From NCBI GenBank assembly GCA_024516035.1, contig CM044961.1:34138953-34202952 (forward strand): DNA of 64,000 bases. Direction: 5' to 3'. Position 1 is the stretch's first letter, and every line of letters starts with the position of its first letter. This DNA is from Bactericera cockerelli (lineage: Eukaryota > Arthropoda > Insecta > Hemiptera > Triozidae). Positions 1 to 9,869 of the stretch are shown one piece after another. The notes beneath the pieces were generated by a model, which saw nothing but the letters and a program-made list of their open reading frames with translations, was not told where the DNA came from and ran no database searches. The position numbers and the translations under genes are program-made.

Positions 1-330
1 CTTTCTTTCTCTCTCTCTCTTTTCTCTTACTTTCTCTCTCTTTTCTCTCACTTTCTCTCTCTCTCTTTTCTCTTACTTTCTCTCTCTCTCTCTCTTTTTC
101 TCTCTCTTTTTCTCTTACTTTATCTTTTTCTCTCTCTCTTCTCTTTTTTCTCTCTCTCTCTAACTCTTTCTCTACTCCCCTCACTCTCTCTCTTTTTCCC
201 TTTCCTTCTCATTCTCTCCCTCCCTCTCTCTCTCTCTCCCTCTCTCCCTCCCTTTTCTCTCTCTCTCTCTCTCTCTCTCCCTCCCTCTCTAGATCCCTGC
301 CTCTCTAACAACTTTTTCTTCGATATGTAC
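1..330. repeat. CT-rich low-complexity tract
   Basis: Almost uninterrupted C and T with interspersed TTT, read on the other strand as a GA repeat. A second short CT tract lies at about 421-480. An open frame of 79 codons rich in R/E on the - strand is produced by the repeat and is not a gene. Between 340 and 650 I see only AT-rich sequence. Confidence 0.9.
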
Positions 331-654
331 CTCTGTACATTTCTGTTAATGCTTTTCATTTTTAAATTTTAATGAGAGAAGAAAACTTGTTTGGTGGAAC
401 AAAAATTCAGTGAAAGCTCTTTTTTATCTCACTTTCTTCCTCTGTCTCTTTCTCTCTCCTTCTCTCTTATTCTCTCTCTCTACAACGATTATCAGGAAAT
501 TTGTGATTTCAAAACAATTATCTCTAATTGAAAACTATGAATTTTATACAGAAGTTAGTAGTTTTTGTTCTACTTGTATATTGTAACTGTTATATTGTAT
601 AGGCCAGTTACCATGGCCAAGTTTGGTTTGAATTCAGGTGATCGGGTTTTATAA

Positions 655-873
655 TAATCTTTAGTGGAAGTTAACTACCAGGCGAGGTCAATGCTCAAAA
701 TATTTTCTACAACCTAACCCTCAGTCCCCTCAGAGACTTATTATTATGTGGTCACAAACTCAAATTAGGTAATGAGGAAACATTCTTGCACTGGGTGGGA
801 TTCGAACCAACAGATTACATACGCTACCTGGATTACAAGACTAGCTCGTTAACCACTTGACTACCAGACTACC
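655..873 (-). mobile_element. tRNA-derived SINE, family C
   Basis: First copy of family C. Read on the - strand, a tRNA-like head (GTCAAGTGGTTAACGCGC, B box GGTTCGAATCCCACC) is followed by a body with TGACCACATAATAA, CTCTGAGGGTTAGGTGG and a 3' end CCTTCCACTAAAGAG with a (TTA)n tail. Copies recur at about 3.1, 4.5, 6.2, 29.6, 30.2, 47.3, 51.1, 53.7, 54.5 and 63.2 kb. A and B boxes with no intact cloverleaf, and repetition, argue for a SINE, not a tRNA gene. Confidence 0.8.
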
Positions 874-1169
874 AGGGGTTTGAATCCAGGCTGGGTAGAT
901 CTTTAAGAAGAATAATAATAATAACTCTAAATTAATAAAGTTTAGTGTTACTAGTTATAAACATTTTTGAAAAATATCAATTGTTTGTTGTGGTTGTATT
1001 TTTGTATAATGGGGATTTCCTCGTTAATTTAGGAAAATAAACAAATAAAACTCTTTATTGACAAGAATAATATGCGCGTGATTATTACCTTAGGAAATAT
1101 GACTGATATCAAAGACAACAATAGCGGAATTAGTTTTTTTATAGGAGGTAAAAGTTGGATAGTAATAAA

Positions 1170-1262
1170 TAAATAAATGTGTTTATTTGTGTTATTATAT
1201 CACAATTTTAGTGGGTAGCGCAAAGTTATAGGACTTTTTCATATCTTTGATATCCCAATATC
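1170..1262 (-). mobile_element. SINE family B, 3' tail only
   Basis: Matches the 3' portion of family B copies at 6333 and 53100 (TTTTAGTGGGTAGCGC on the + strand, then a stretch with AGGACTTTT and TATCCCAATATC). The tRNA-like head is missing. A short AT-rich stretch with CTCTTTATTGACAAGAATAAT at about 1049 also recurs at 44029 and belongs to an unidentified repeat. Confidence 0.6.
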
Positions 1263-1284
1263 TTTTTTTTTTTTGTCAATATCC

Positions 1285-1446
1285 CTCAGAGTCTTTTTAT
1301 TATGTGGTCACAAACTCAAATCTTATTTGTGTTAATCACAACTACTCAAATTAGCTTTACTAAGTATTTGCTTGGCTCGGAACTTGAACCACGGACCTCC
1401 AGATTACAAGTCCGCCACTCTTATCGATCAAGCTACTGAGGTCGGT
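1285..1446 (-). mobile_element. SINE C fragment joined to SINE A
   Basis: The left 35 bp (CCTCAGAGTC then ATTATGTGGTCACAAACTC) is family C; from about 1321 it becomes family A. Family A read on its own strand has head GACCTCAGTAGCTTGATCGA, an anticodon-arm region, B box GGTTCAAGTCCC, and body TTTAGTAAAGCGAGTTTGAG ending in GTGATTAACACAAATATGAT. The junction is a chimera or a nested insertion. Confidence 0.75.
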
Positions 1447-1543
1447 CAGTACTGATCAGTACCTACCTACTGACATGCAGACTTCAACTGAGATCAACTT
1501 AGACCTGGAGAAAGAGTGGACCAAAAAATGAGAGAGAGAGAGA

Positions 1544-1581
<38 letters not shown>

Positions 1582-1585
1582 TGTG

Positions 1586-2306
1586 TAGAGCCCGGATTTT
1601 TGCATATTGCATATTTGCATATGCAATTGCATATTTTGGCGGTTTTTTTCGGAGTTTGCATATTTGAGCAAAATTCTGCATATTTCAACAATATTGGCCA
1701 AAATTTGCATATTTCGGGGTTTATTAGGGGGGAAAATTCTGTAAGTAGGTATGTGGGTACCTAGAAGTCATGTGGGTACCTACTGAGTACGGACAAGCAG
1801 CTAGCCTACTGAAACAAGATCAAACGTGTCTTAACGCGTCTGCAATACTCTCATCAGTCTGCACTCCACGTATCAGCAGGGTAGGATAGGCAGGGAAAGG
1901 GGTAGGTACCTAAATGTATTGTATTTATTTCTCTGTTCTCTTTTCTGTCTATTAGTTTTCGGCTGTTTTCTACTTGCAGTGAATTTATTGTGTTTGTAAA
2001 CGATTAACTTTTCTACTGATTTTTACTCGAGAAATGTGTATGCATTTCTCTAGTTAGAGGAGTAGATTATTTTGAGTTTAAAATAAAATTTGCATTTTTG
2101 ACTTAGGTAGATACTAACATTACTAACTTCACAATGCCAGTTGACAAAAGTACAATATTAAGTCCTGGCTCAGTGAGTTTACGGGTTTACATCTTTGCAT
2201 ATATTGGGCTTTTTGTTTACATTTTTGCATATACCTATTGGGCTTTTTGCTTGCATATGCAATTGCATATTTTAGCCTTTTTCTGCTGCATAAAATCCGG
2301 GCTCTA
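1586..2306. mobile_element. hAT-like non-autonomous DNA transposon (MITE)
   Basis: Terminal inverted repeats TAGAGCCCGGATTTT and AAAATCCGGGCTCTA bound a 721-bp element. An 8-bp direct repeat GTGATGTG (1578-1585 and 2307-2314) flanks it, and removing the element plus one copy restores a continuous TG microsatellite. An 8-bp duplication with a YAGRG-type tip is the hAT pattern (established knowledge). Subterminal regions at both ends are packed with TGCATAT words. No transposase frame is present. Confidence 0.85.
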
Positions 2307-2317
2307 GTGATGTGTGT

Positions 2318-2336
2318 GTGTATTTGTGTGTGTTTC

Positions 2337-2368
<32 letters not shown>

Positions 2369-2514
2369 TGACAGAATGTTAAACTGAGAGCATCTGATAT
2401 TATCTCATAAACTTCTCTTTCTCTCTTTCTCATTCTCACTTACCAATTCTTATACATACGAGTATCTCTCTCTCTCCTCTCATTCTCACTTACCAACTCT
2501 TATACCAACTAGTA

Positions 2515-2550
<36 letters not shown>

Positions 2551-2560
2551 TTGCATATCA
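2318..2560. repeat. Microsatellite cluster (TG, GA, CT, CA)
   Basis: Short tracts of TG, GA, CT and CA separated by an imperfect duplicated segment (CTCATTCTCACTTACCAA occurs near 2428 and 2478). A G-run follows at about 2618-2627. No coding signal. Confidence 0.8.
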
Positions 2561-2769
2561 GGTTCATAGAGAACAACTCTCGGCAGAAACTGGGAACCAG
2601 TCAGATAAAAGGGAGAGGGGGGGGGGGCTTTATACAGGGTGCTCCAATACTTTTATCACTCCCAACTTCTCAAAGCTTTTCCGATGCAAACATCTCCTTC
2701 GAATGTTAATTAAAATAAACTGACACCACACTTTGCCGTTCGATGTACATTGCCATAGTAATAACTTTC

Positions 2770-3000
2770 CTTATCCCTCGAAAAAATCAAATTCCGCCAC
2801 TGGTGACTGAATAGTAACAGTTAGCTAAAATTCAATATCCAATTCGTAATCAGCATGTCAAAACTATCGGAGTTGATATGTCACAACCCCGAACTAGTAT
2901 GAATACCTAGTAAAATAGTTATTCAAGCGGGACCATCCTCCCCCCTAAAACCGGTAATTAAAAAGTTCAAGACGTCTGCCGCACTATCGATCGAGTCGGG
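2770..3000 (+). repeat. Fragment of interspersed repeat R1
   Basis: Shares ACTTTCCTTATCC, CCGCCACTGGTGACTGAA, AATTCGTAATCAGCA and GATATGTCACAACCCC with the fuller R1 copies at 4678 and 16768. The right half is absent. Just upstream (about 2632) is ACAGGGTGCTCC, a tip-like word of an unplaced element. Confidence 0.65.
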
Positions 3001-3140
3001 AGGTTCATAAGAAACATCAGCTTTAAAAAAAAGTTTTTACTGATCACCGTTCTAGAGATACTTAAAAAATATTTTTACTGTTCTAGAGATACTGCTCTGT
3101 CAGATTCACTATCAATGAATCCGTCAATTCATTGGTTTAT

Positions 3141-3326
3141 AATAATAACACTCTTTAGTGGAAGGTAACCACTAGGCGAGGTTAAAGCTCAAAGCATTTT
3201 CTACCACTATGTGGTCACAAACTCAAATTATTGAGGAAAAATTCACGCATTGGGTGGGATTCGAACCAACGGATCCTTACACTAACTGGATTACGAGACT
3301 AGCGCGTTAACCAGTGGACTACCATT
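3141..3326 (-). mobile_element. SINE family C
   Basis: Ends with CTCTTTAGTGGAAGGTAACC at the 3' tail side and GCGCGTTAACCAGTGGACTA at the head side; B box as GGGATTCGAACCAACGG. An internal segment of the body around the TAACCCTCAGAG word is deleted. Confidence 0.8.
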
Positions 3327-3419
3327 TTGATTGTGAATCACCCGGTACAGACGCTGAGAGTTCGATGTACATTGCCATAGCAATAATATTATGCTGATGT
3401 CACGACCATAGAAAGGATG

Positions 3420-3420
3420 A

Positions 3421-3451
<31 letters not shown>

Positions 3452-3483
3452 TAGGTAGATAGAGTGAGTGAGAGAGAAATAGC

Positions 3484-3525
<42 letters not shown>

Positions 3526-3690
3526 GAAAGAGAGGTAGAGAGAGATAGGTAGATAGAGGGAGAGAGAGAGATAGAAAAAAGAGAGAGAGAGATAAGTAGA
3601 AAGAGAGTGAGAGAAAAAAAGAAAGAGAGAGAGAGAGAGATAGAGAGTTAGAGAGAGAGATCGGTAGATAGAGAGAGAAAGATGGGGTTA
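3420..3690. repeat. GA-rich low-complexity tract
   Basis: Purine-only GAGA tract with occasional GATA and TAGGTAGA interruptions. No gene signal. The stretch 3700-4460 is unique-looking DNA in which no gene is visible. Confidence 0.9.
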
Positions 3691-4468
3691 TTTCAAGGTC
3701 AGTCCATCTCTAAGTTGGCTGAGAGAGGAGCTACACTGGCGCTATGGACGAAGTACCGAGGGTTCGATGTATAGTGATGATTATTATTATTATTGCTGTG
3801 ACGTCATATTGCCAGGATGGGGCATTTCAAGGTCAGCTCATCTCTGAGTGTTGTGTTCTGGGCGTTTGTGGTCGAAGAGAGATAGGTTTGAGCGAAGTTG
3901 TCGGTTTTGTAATGTTGGAGACCAACAGCATATACTGCACTAGCTAAAACCCGGCAATTTGTCGCCGTTAAGGTTTTTTCCCTTGGCTGGTGTCCTACTT
4001 GAAAATGTTTTATTTTTATTTCGAACTGCCCATAAATCAACGAGTTGCCCAAAGACACAGGATACACTGTATACAGATCAGACAGGACGGTGTTGTTACA
4101 TTTTTTTTCGTTACTTATTATTTTCATTAGTTATAGATATTTTAATTTTGATAATTATCTAGCTATATTGACGGTGGTTTAGGGGGGAGTCAACTATGAC
4201 TCTCATGAAAATTTCAATATCTGTTACCGTTTGGGCTGTGGTATTGTGAACAGACAACCCCTGAGAGGTCATAGTCAGTCAGACACGATCGATATACAAT
4301 GACTGAAACTGAAAGCTATAATGGTTTGTTAGGGTGGGATAGTCTGTCCTCTGTTTACAGTCCTCTAGCGAGACACAGGTCTTCTCCCTGTTTAACGTCC
4401 CCCAGTCAGTCGAATCCCGGCCGGAGTGGAATATTCTGACCATTATATCTATTAGGTATTATCTAATG

Positions 4469-4658
4469 CACTGGTAGTCAAGTGGTTAACGCGCTAATCT
4501 GGTAATCCAGGTAGCGTAGGGATCCGTTGCGCGTTGGTCCGAATCCCACCCAGTGCACGAATTTTTCCTCATTGATTTGAGTTTCTGACTCTGAGGGTGA
4601 GGTGGGAGAAATTGCTTTTGAGCATTAACCTCGCCTAGAAGTTACCTTCCACTAAAGA
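4469..4658 (+). mobile_element. SINE family C
   Basis: Head GTAGTCAAGTGGTTAACGCG, B box as GGTCCGAATCCCACCC, body with GAGCATTAACCTCGCC and 3' end CCTTCCACTAAAGA. A small insertion (GCGCG) sits just before the B box. Confidence 0.8.
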
Positions 4659-4677
4659 AAAGAAAAGAAAAAAAATC

Positions 4678-5337
4678 TGGTGTAAACATCACACAACTTT
4701 CCTTATCCCAAAAAAGAAGTCGAATTCCGCCACTGGTGACTGAACGGTAACAGATAACTAAAAATCAATACCAAATTCGTAATCAGCACTTCAAAATCAT
4801 TGGATTTGATATGTCGCAACCCCCATCTAGGGTGAATAATAAAAAAGTTAGTCCGAGCGGGTCCCCCTAAAATACCGGTAAATTGAGGCCGAGGTCCAAA
4901 AAGTTCAAGATATCAAAAAAATGATCAGAATAGACCCCTATTATTTTTTTAATCTAAGAAAATGATATTCTCTAACTTTTTTTGTATCTTTAACCGATTC
5001 GAAGATTCGGCGCTTGCGGCTGATATTTGCGGCCCTGCGGCCGCAGAATGCGGCCGATTTCAACCAAAAGTTTCATGGTTCGTTTGGGGTATAAAATTAA
5101 TTACCATACCAAATTTCAAGTCTCTAGCTCATACCGTTCTTGAGATATCCTGTTCACACACACACACACACACACAGACACACAGACAGACAGACAGACA
5201 GACGCACGGACCAATGGCTGAAAACAACTTTTTTGGTATCCTGAGGCTATGATTCGTCCAGAAATGTGAAAAACTAGGTAGGTCAAATTTTCGACGAATA
5301 CAATACTTTCCTTATTATAGGATAAGGAAAGTAAAAA
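4678..5337 (+). mobile_element. Interspersed repeat R1, near full length
   Basis: Starts CTGGTGTAAACATCACAC, then ACTTTCCTTATCC, and ends GGATAAGGAAAGT followed by A-rich sequence, so an inverted word pair lies near both ends. It contains GC-rich GCGGCCCTGCGGCCGC and a CA/CAGA microsatellite. A second near-full copy is at 16768-17398. Shorter pieces occur near 2770, 5940, 44235, 44518, 51975 and 54300. Class unknown; probably a non-autonomous element. Confidence 0.65.
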
Positions 5338-5439
5338 AAACAATTAAAAGACTATCTATTATTACAAATCTATTTTACTCCATAAATAAATGAATATTTA
5401 GAGGAACACTGATGTCACTCAATATCTTTAATCTTATTT

Positions 5440-5640
5440 TCTATAAGAATTGCAAAATGCTTATTTTTATATTATTATTCTTACTTTTTATATTACTTAT
5501 TCTTCTTAATACTTTGCGCACATATATTTTGATTTTCACTGTGCCTATAATTTAAATTGACGATATTCATAATTTTTGTAAAAAAAAAAAAAAATGAAAA
5601 CAAATAAATATATTTTGATTTGATTTGATTTGAAGAGTAT
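5440..5640 (+). mobile_element. Possible LINE 3' end with TTTGA tail
   Basis: An AT-rich stretch ends in an A-run and AATAAATATATTTTGATTTG followed by more TTTGA/GATTT units. A similar tail, in reverse, lies beside the reverse-transcriptase remnant at 33.5-34.2 kb, so both may be 3' ends of one LINE family. No coding sequence is left here. Confidence 0.35.
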
Positions 5641-5924
5641 CATTATTATTATAATGTGTTAATACATCACATACATGATTTATTTCAGATTCTTGTTCTT
5701 CGATAATGTTTTTGTTGATAAGAGAAAATAATTAGGTATTATGAAATTAGTAATCCCGTCACGTGCTTATTCAAATGGAGTAAAAAATAGGTCTACAGTC
5801 ATAGTAACCAAAAAACACCTAACATCATACTGTTTCTGCTGATATACTGATCATGCGTGGTACTAGACGCGGCCGGTGCTAAGGAGCTGTGGAACTGCAG
5901 CACCCCCAGACGAAAAAGAAAAAT

Positions 5925-6100
5925 TTGGTCTAACACCACACGACTTTCCTTATCACCACTGCATGGTGTATCAACGGTACCTATCAAAGTTAGCTAAAAA
6001 TCAAAGTCAAATTCGTAAAGTTTCGTGGTTCGTCTGGTGTATAAATTAATTTCCATACAAATTTCAAGTATCTTGAGTCTCCAAATTTTTGAGGAAAAAA
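5925..6100 (+). repeat. R1 repeat fragment
   Basis: Contains CACACGACTTTCCTTATC, then AAGTTTCGTGGTTCGTCTGG and TACAAATTTCAAGTATCT, matching separated parts of R1 with an internal deletion. Confidence 0.55.
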
Positions 6101-6149
6101 TTTGCTTGGTCAAACACAGGCGTATTTTTTTTGAGCCAGTGAAACCCTC

Positions 6150-6317
6150 TAAACGCACTAGTCTGCAGGTAATCCAGGCAGCGTATTGAACCGTTGGTTT
6201 GAGTACCACACAGTGCATAAATTTTTTCTCGAATTTGTGACTACATAATAAGACTCTGAGAGTTAGATGGTAGAAAATGCTTTGAGCATTAACCGCGCCT
6301 AAAGAGTATTATTTTTA
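6150..6317 (+). mobile_element. SINE family C, 5' truncated
   Basis: Begins inside the tRNA-like head (GGTAATCCAGGCAGCGTA) and runs through GACTCTGAGAGTTAGATGG and GCTTTGAGCATTAACC to a (TAA)n tail. Confidence 0.7.
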
Positions 6318-6332
6318 GGTACAAAATAATAA

Positions 6333-6622
6333 TAATAATAATGTATTTCTTTGTGTTATTATATCAATTTTTTTAGTGGGTAGCGTAGAATAATAGGACT
6401 TTTCCGTATTTAATATCCCAGTATATCATTTTTGCCTATAATTCCGCCACTGGTCGCTGCTAACATTAAAGCAGCTACGCATTTTTCCTCACGATGTATG
6501 AGTGGAACCCGAACACCCAAGAACAGAGCAGTAAAAATCCTGCCCCGTTGGGGATCGAACCCAGGTCACCATGCGTGCAATGGCTAGCGCGCGCGCTAAC
6601 TCACTCGGCGACTGTGACTTCT
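6333..6622 (-). mobile_element. SINE family B, near full length
   Basis: First full copy of family B. On its own strand the head is GTCACAGTCGCCGAGTGAGT, B box GGGTTCGATCCCC, then CTGCTCTGTTCTTGGGTGTT, GTTAGCAGCGACCAGTGGCG and a tail with GTGGGTAGCG and TTATTATAT. Other copies: 6940, 23188, 24088, 25300, 42513, 52895 and 60147. Confidence 0.8.
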
Positions 6623-6939
6623 AAAAGATGGCAACGTCTTTTAGTACCTAAGAGAGAGACACTATAAATTTCATTTCAGTCCGGTTTATGGGTCAGCACT
6701 CCCAAAACATTTTCCCACCGGCCGCGTCTGAATGGTACATGTGTTTTTCACATGCACTCTTCAGACATAGATAAGTTTAGCTATAGGTAATGCTGTGTGG
6801 AAATTAATGACTGAGCATGAACACATACAGAGTTAGGTCTTAGTGCAAAGACAAAGGCTAATCGGAATGTTAACTAGAGATCCTTTAACGGAGAAATTAA
6901 CTGATTATTCCAGTGCATATTATTATTATTTAACTCAGT

Positions 6940-7110
6940 CACCGTGGCCGAGTGAGTTAGCGCGCTAGGCATTTCACGCATGGATGACCTGAGTTCGATT
7001 CCCAGCGGGATATGAATTTTTCTGCTCTATACTTGGATGTTCGGGGTCCACTCATACCTCGTGAAGAAAAATGAGTAGCTGCTTTAATGTTAGCAGCGAC
7101 CAGTGGTCTG
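6940..7110 (+). mobile_element. SINE family B, 3' truncated
   Basis: Head CAGTCACCGTGGCCGAGTGA and B box GAGTTCGATTCCCAGC, ending at GCAGCGACCAGTGG. The next base pairs start a family D head, so the two SINEs are fused head to tail. Confidence 0.8.
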
Positions 7111-7112
7111 TA

Positions 7113-7322
7113 CCGGTAGCTCAGTGGTAAAGGTGACACTCTGTGAATCCAGAGATGCCAGAGGTCGCGAGTTCGAAACCCAGCCGGGCTTTAACAAGTT
7201 ATCCGCCCATTTGAGATTTTTACCACATAATAATACGTCTTGGGCTTACTTACTGCTGGAATAATGGGATTTGATAGTCATATTCGGGCAGATTAAATAA
7301 GGCGATATTATTATTATTATTA
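7113..7322 (+). mobile_element. SINE family D
   Basis: First copy of family D. tRNA-like head CGGTAGCTCAGTGGTAAAGG, B box GAGTTCGAAACCCAGC, body AAGTTATCC, TACCACATAATAATACGTCT, CTGGAATAATGGGA and a tail GGCGATATTATTATTATT. The head is close to a tRNA but the acceptor stem does not close and the element recurs (7845, 13083, 19396, 59960). Confidence 0.8.
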
Positions 7323-7369
7323 CCATCTTAGGGTAAACTTCTAGAGGTTTCTTGAAAGTTCGGAATCCG

Positions 7370-7610
7370 GTAGGGGGGGGGGGGGGCGGGGTTTTCTCCC
7401 CCAAACACCCCCCCTGGCTACGCGCCTGAGTGTCTACGTTACTATGGAGACCGATTGGTTAGGTAAACAGACACTTATTATTCAGAACTCAAACTCGATT
7501 GCTCGCTCGCAGTCCTCGGTAGTCAGTCAGTCAGTTCAGTGCTAAGTAAATAATCTACAGAGGTGCATCAGTGAGTCTTTTCTAAACGCACCTATGTTTG
7601 TTCAAATAAT
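7370..7610. other. G-run and unclassified sequence
   Basis: A run of about 13 G with a nearby C-rich run (7372-7412) could pair or form a quadruplex. The rest up to 7610 looks unique, with TCAGTCAGTCAGT at about 7524. No gene seen. Confidence 0.4.
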
Positions 7611-7733
7611 ACCCAGGAGTTCTAAGAACTGTAAAAGTGCAACGATTATTACGAAGTAAAAAACGAAACAGCACGAACGAGAGGTGTAAGACCTGGTTAA
7701 AGTGTGCTTCAAAAGAGAAAAAAAAAATCGTAA

Positions 7734-7803
7734 AAGTGATAAGTGATAACGTATAGGTGATAACGAAGTGATAAGTGATAACGCATTGGTGATAACGTCA
7801 CCT
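7734..7803. repeat. Short GTGATAACG-type tandem repeat
   Basis: Words GTGATAAGTGATAACG recur about five times within 70 bp with slight changes, and AGTGATAAGAGATAA recurs on both sides of the SINE D copy that follows (7833 and 8054), which looks like its target duplication. Confidence 0.6.
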
Positions 7804-7844
7804 ACGTGAAGGAAGTGATACAGGTACACGTCTTAGTGATAAGA

Positions 7845-8056
7845 GATAATAATAATAATATCGCCTTATTTATACTGCCCCACATTAAGACGATTAAAGT
7901 CCCATTATTCCAGCAGTAAGCCCAAGACATATTATTATGTGGTAAAAATACCAAATGGGAGGATAACTTGTCATGTCCCGGCTGAGTTTCGAACCCACGA
8001 CCTCTGGAATCTCTGGATTCACATTGTGCCGCCTTTACCACTGAGCTACCGGGATA
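7845..8056 (-). mobile_element. SINE family D
   Basis: Full-length copy on the - strand: tail ATAATAATATCGCCTTATTT at the left and CACTGAGCTACCGGGATA head at the right. Flanked by AGTGATAAGAGATAA on both sides, a probable target-site duplication. Confidence 0.8.
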
Positions 8057-8159
8057 GTGATAAGAGATAAGATATTATGTTGAATTGAGTTGGTGAATTT
8101 TACCTACTGATAGAGCGGTGTAAATGTAAATAATGACTACTTTACTAATGTTTTATTAC

Positions 8160-8310
8160 TTCTGATAGATTTCTAATATTAGAAATCGAAAGTATTGTGT
8201 TCGTTTTTGGAAATAAAATAATATTTTTTTACTCCGATTTCAATTTTTATTTATATTTCTGGACGTTTCATAACCTCCTGAGCAACTCTTTTAACTTTCA
8301 TTTTATTTTT
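8160..8310. repeat. Interspersed repeat J (TTTCTAATATTAGAAA palindrome)
   Basis: TTCTAATATTAGAAATCG beside AGTATTGTGTTCGTTTTT. The same words recur near 9366-9430, 18970-19010, 21835-21910, 62880-62965 and 63650-63790, so this is a dispersed element with a perfect palindromic core. Class unknown. The stretch 8310-8620 shows no gene. Confidence 0.5.
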
Positions 8311-8624
8311 ATTTTTACGAATTTACGGGGACCAACCCCATTCACAGAAGCTAAGGAAATATCCTTTGGCAACTGTTCAAGGTAAATATGTTCATAAAAA
8401 AAATAGAAATGACAATAATACCGAATAAAAACTACAATAATTATCACAAGTTCTTCAACTGATGTGTTCGAAGTACATACAATTTTTTGTTTTTTTTTAT
8501 ATATATAGTACATATACATATAATTTTACTATAGTACGTACAATTCAATACCACAACTACAACACTTTGTTCATCCTGCAAGAATGAAACTGAAGAGTTT
8601 ACTCTCACAGTCTAAATAAAGTCA

Positions 8625-8750
8625 CCGACCTGAGTAGCTTGATAGATAAGGCGTCGGACTTGTAACCTGTAGGTCGGTGGTTCAAGTCCCGGTTTCAGCG
8701 TAGATTTAGTAAAGTGAGTTTGAGTAGATAGTTGTGATATCACGCGCGAA
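8625..8750 (+). mobile_element. SINE family A
   Basis: Head CCGACCTGAGTAGCTTGATA, B box GGTTCAAGTCCCGG, body GTAAAGTGAGTTTGAGTAG, ending abruptly at the start of an H element. Confidence 0.8.
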
Positions 8751-8751
8751 A

Positions 8752-8962
8752 GTGGAAGAGATTGACATAGGCAATAACCCCGCCCTTTAGTTAAGACATA
8801 ATATGTATAATGTATATATCTATTTCTTTCCATTTTATTGTTTATATTGTTTCCATTTTTTTCAATATTTTTTTTATACTTAATAATTATTTGTATTGCA
8901 CATATAGGTATATGTCTTTGTATCTAATACTCGTAAAGCCTTTCATAATAATAATAATAATT
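8752..8962 (+). mobile_element. Interspersed element H
   Basis: First copy of family H: GGAAGAGATTGACATAGGC, AATAACCCCGCCCTTTAGTT and an AT-rich body with ATTGTTTCCATTTTTTTCA and TAATTATTTGTATTG, then TAATACTCGTAAAG and (TAA)n. Other copies: 9434, 25014, 43340 (reverse), 52243, 62510. Looks like a short retroelement 3' end; class unknown. Confidence 0.6.
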
Positions 8963-9079
8963 AACACAAAATATGATAACATTTTTTCTGATAACTTTTC
9001 TTATTTATTGGTGACAGGTATAGATATGATATTAACAACAACAAAAATTATTTACACGGTCGTTGGCACTGTTTTTTAA

Positions 9080-9380
9080 CCATGATTGAGAAGGTATAGG
9101 TGTCTGGTATTGCGAAAGGCTACACACACTCAAGTCCCGAGTTCCGAGGCATGGCCTTATATTTTTCCTAACCCATAGCAACACAATGAGGCATTGTCGT
9201 ACGTTTTCTGGGCCTGAATTCGACGCACCGATTCCGAAGTAATCACCGTGGCCGAGGTTCGAAATTTCGAATCCCGCTGGGTGGAAAATTCGATGTCCGG
9301 CGTTGACGCAAATCGCTATTGGTCCCTCTGGATTACCAGACACACGCCTTGACAACTGAGCTGGTGATAGGATGGACAAT
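9080..9380 (-). mobile_element. Possible tRNA-like SINE, single copy
   Basis: Read on the - strand: CAGCTCAGTTGTCAAGGCGT, an anticodon-arm-like CTGGTAATCCAGAG and a long body. The layout is that of the other SINEs, but no second copy was seen in the window, so the call is weak. Confidence 0.4.
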
Positions 9381-9433
9381 TTTTTTTTATTACAAAAACA
9401 AACACAATACGTCCGATTTCTAATATTTGCGTT

Positions 9434-9865
9434 GGTTGGAAGAGATTGTCTTAGGCAATAACCCCGCCCTTTAGTTAGGACAAAAGAAACATATTATGTT
9501 TCTATATATTTTTCTTTTCTTTTTCATTTTTGTTGTATACTAGAGGGCTGTCGCCCGCTTTGCGGGCCGAGGCATGGCCGTGAAAGCAAAAAGTCCTTTT
9601 TCACGAATGGCAGGTGCTGTAGTGGGAATTTCGAAAAATCCCGTCTTATTGCACATCTAGACTATAAGACAAAGCTACCTACCAAATTTCAGATTCCTAG
9701 GACTTACCAGTTCGGAGAAACAGAGATGATCAGTCAGTCAGTGACTTTGACATTTATATATTAAGATATTGTTTCCATTTTTTTCATTGTTAAATTAATT
9801 ATTTGTATTGTAAATATGTCTATTTATATCTAATAAAGTATTTAATAATAAATAATAATATTAAA
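9434..9865 (+). mobile_element. Element H interrupted by a Helitron
   Basis: Left part 9434-9539 and right part 9767-9865 together match the H copy at 8752. The two halves abut within an AT dinucleotide when the insertion (9540-9766) is removed. Confidence 0.7.
9540..9766 (-). mobile_element. Short non-autonomous Helitron
   Basis: On the - strand it starts TCTTAATATATAAATG and ends CTCTAG, i.e. 5' TC and 3' CTAG. A perfect 6-bp stem hairpin (GCCCGC, 3-base loop, GCGGGC; 9553-9567) lies 9 nt from the CTAG end. It is inserted exactly between A and T with no target duplication. These are the textbook Helitron hallmarks. It is 227 bp, with no Rep or helicase. A run of TCAGTCAGTCAGTGACT lies near its 5' end. 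Confidence 0.85.
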
Positions 9866-9869
9866 TTTT

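Noticed and set aside
7113..7190. A functional tRNA gene
   Set aside because: Good A and B boxes but no closed acceptor stem, and the sequence continues into a repeated body; it is a SINE head. The same holds for heads at 8625, 13455, 42513 and 55190.
7372..7412. G-quadruplex regulatory element
   Set aside because: A single G-run beside a C-run next to transposon sequence; nothing links it to a gene, and homopolymer length is unreliable here.
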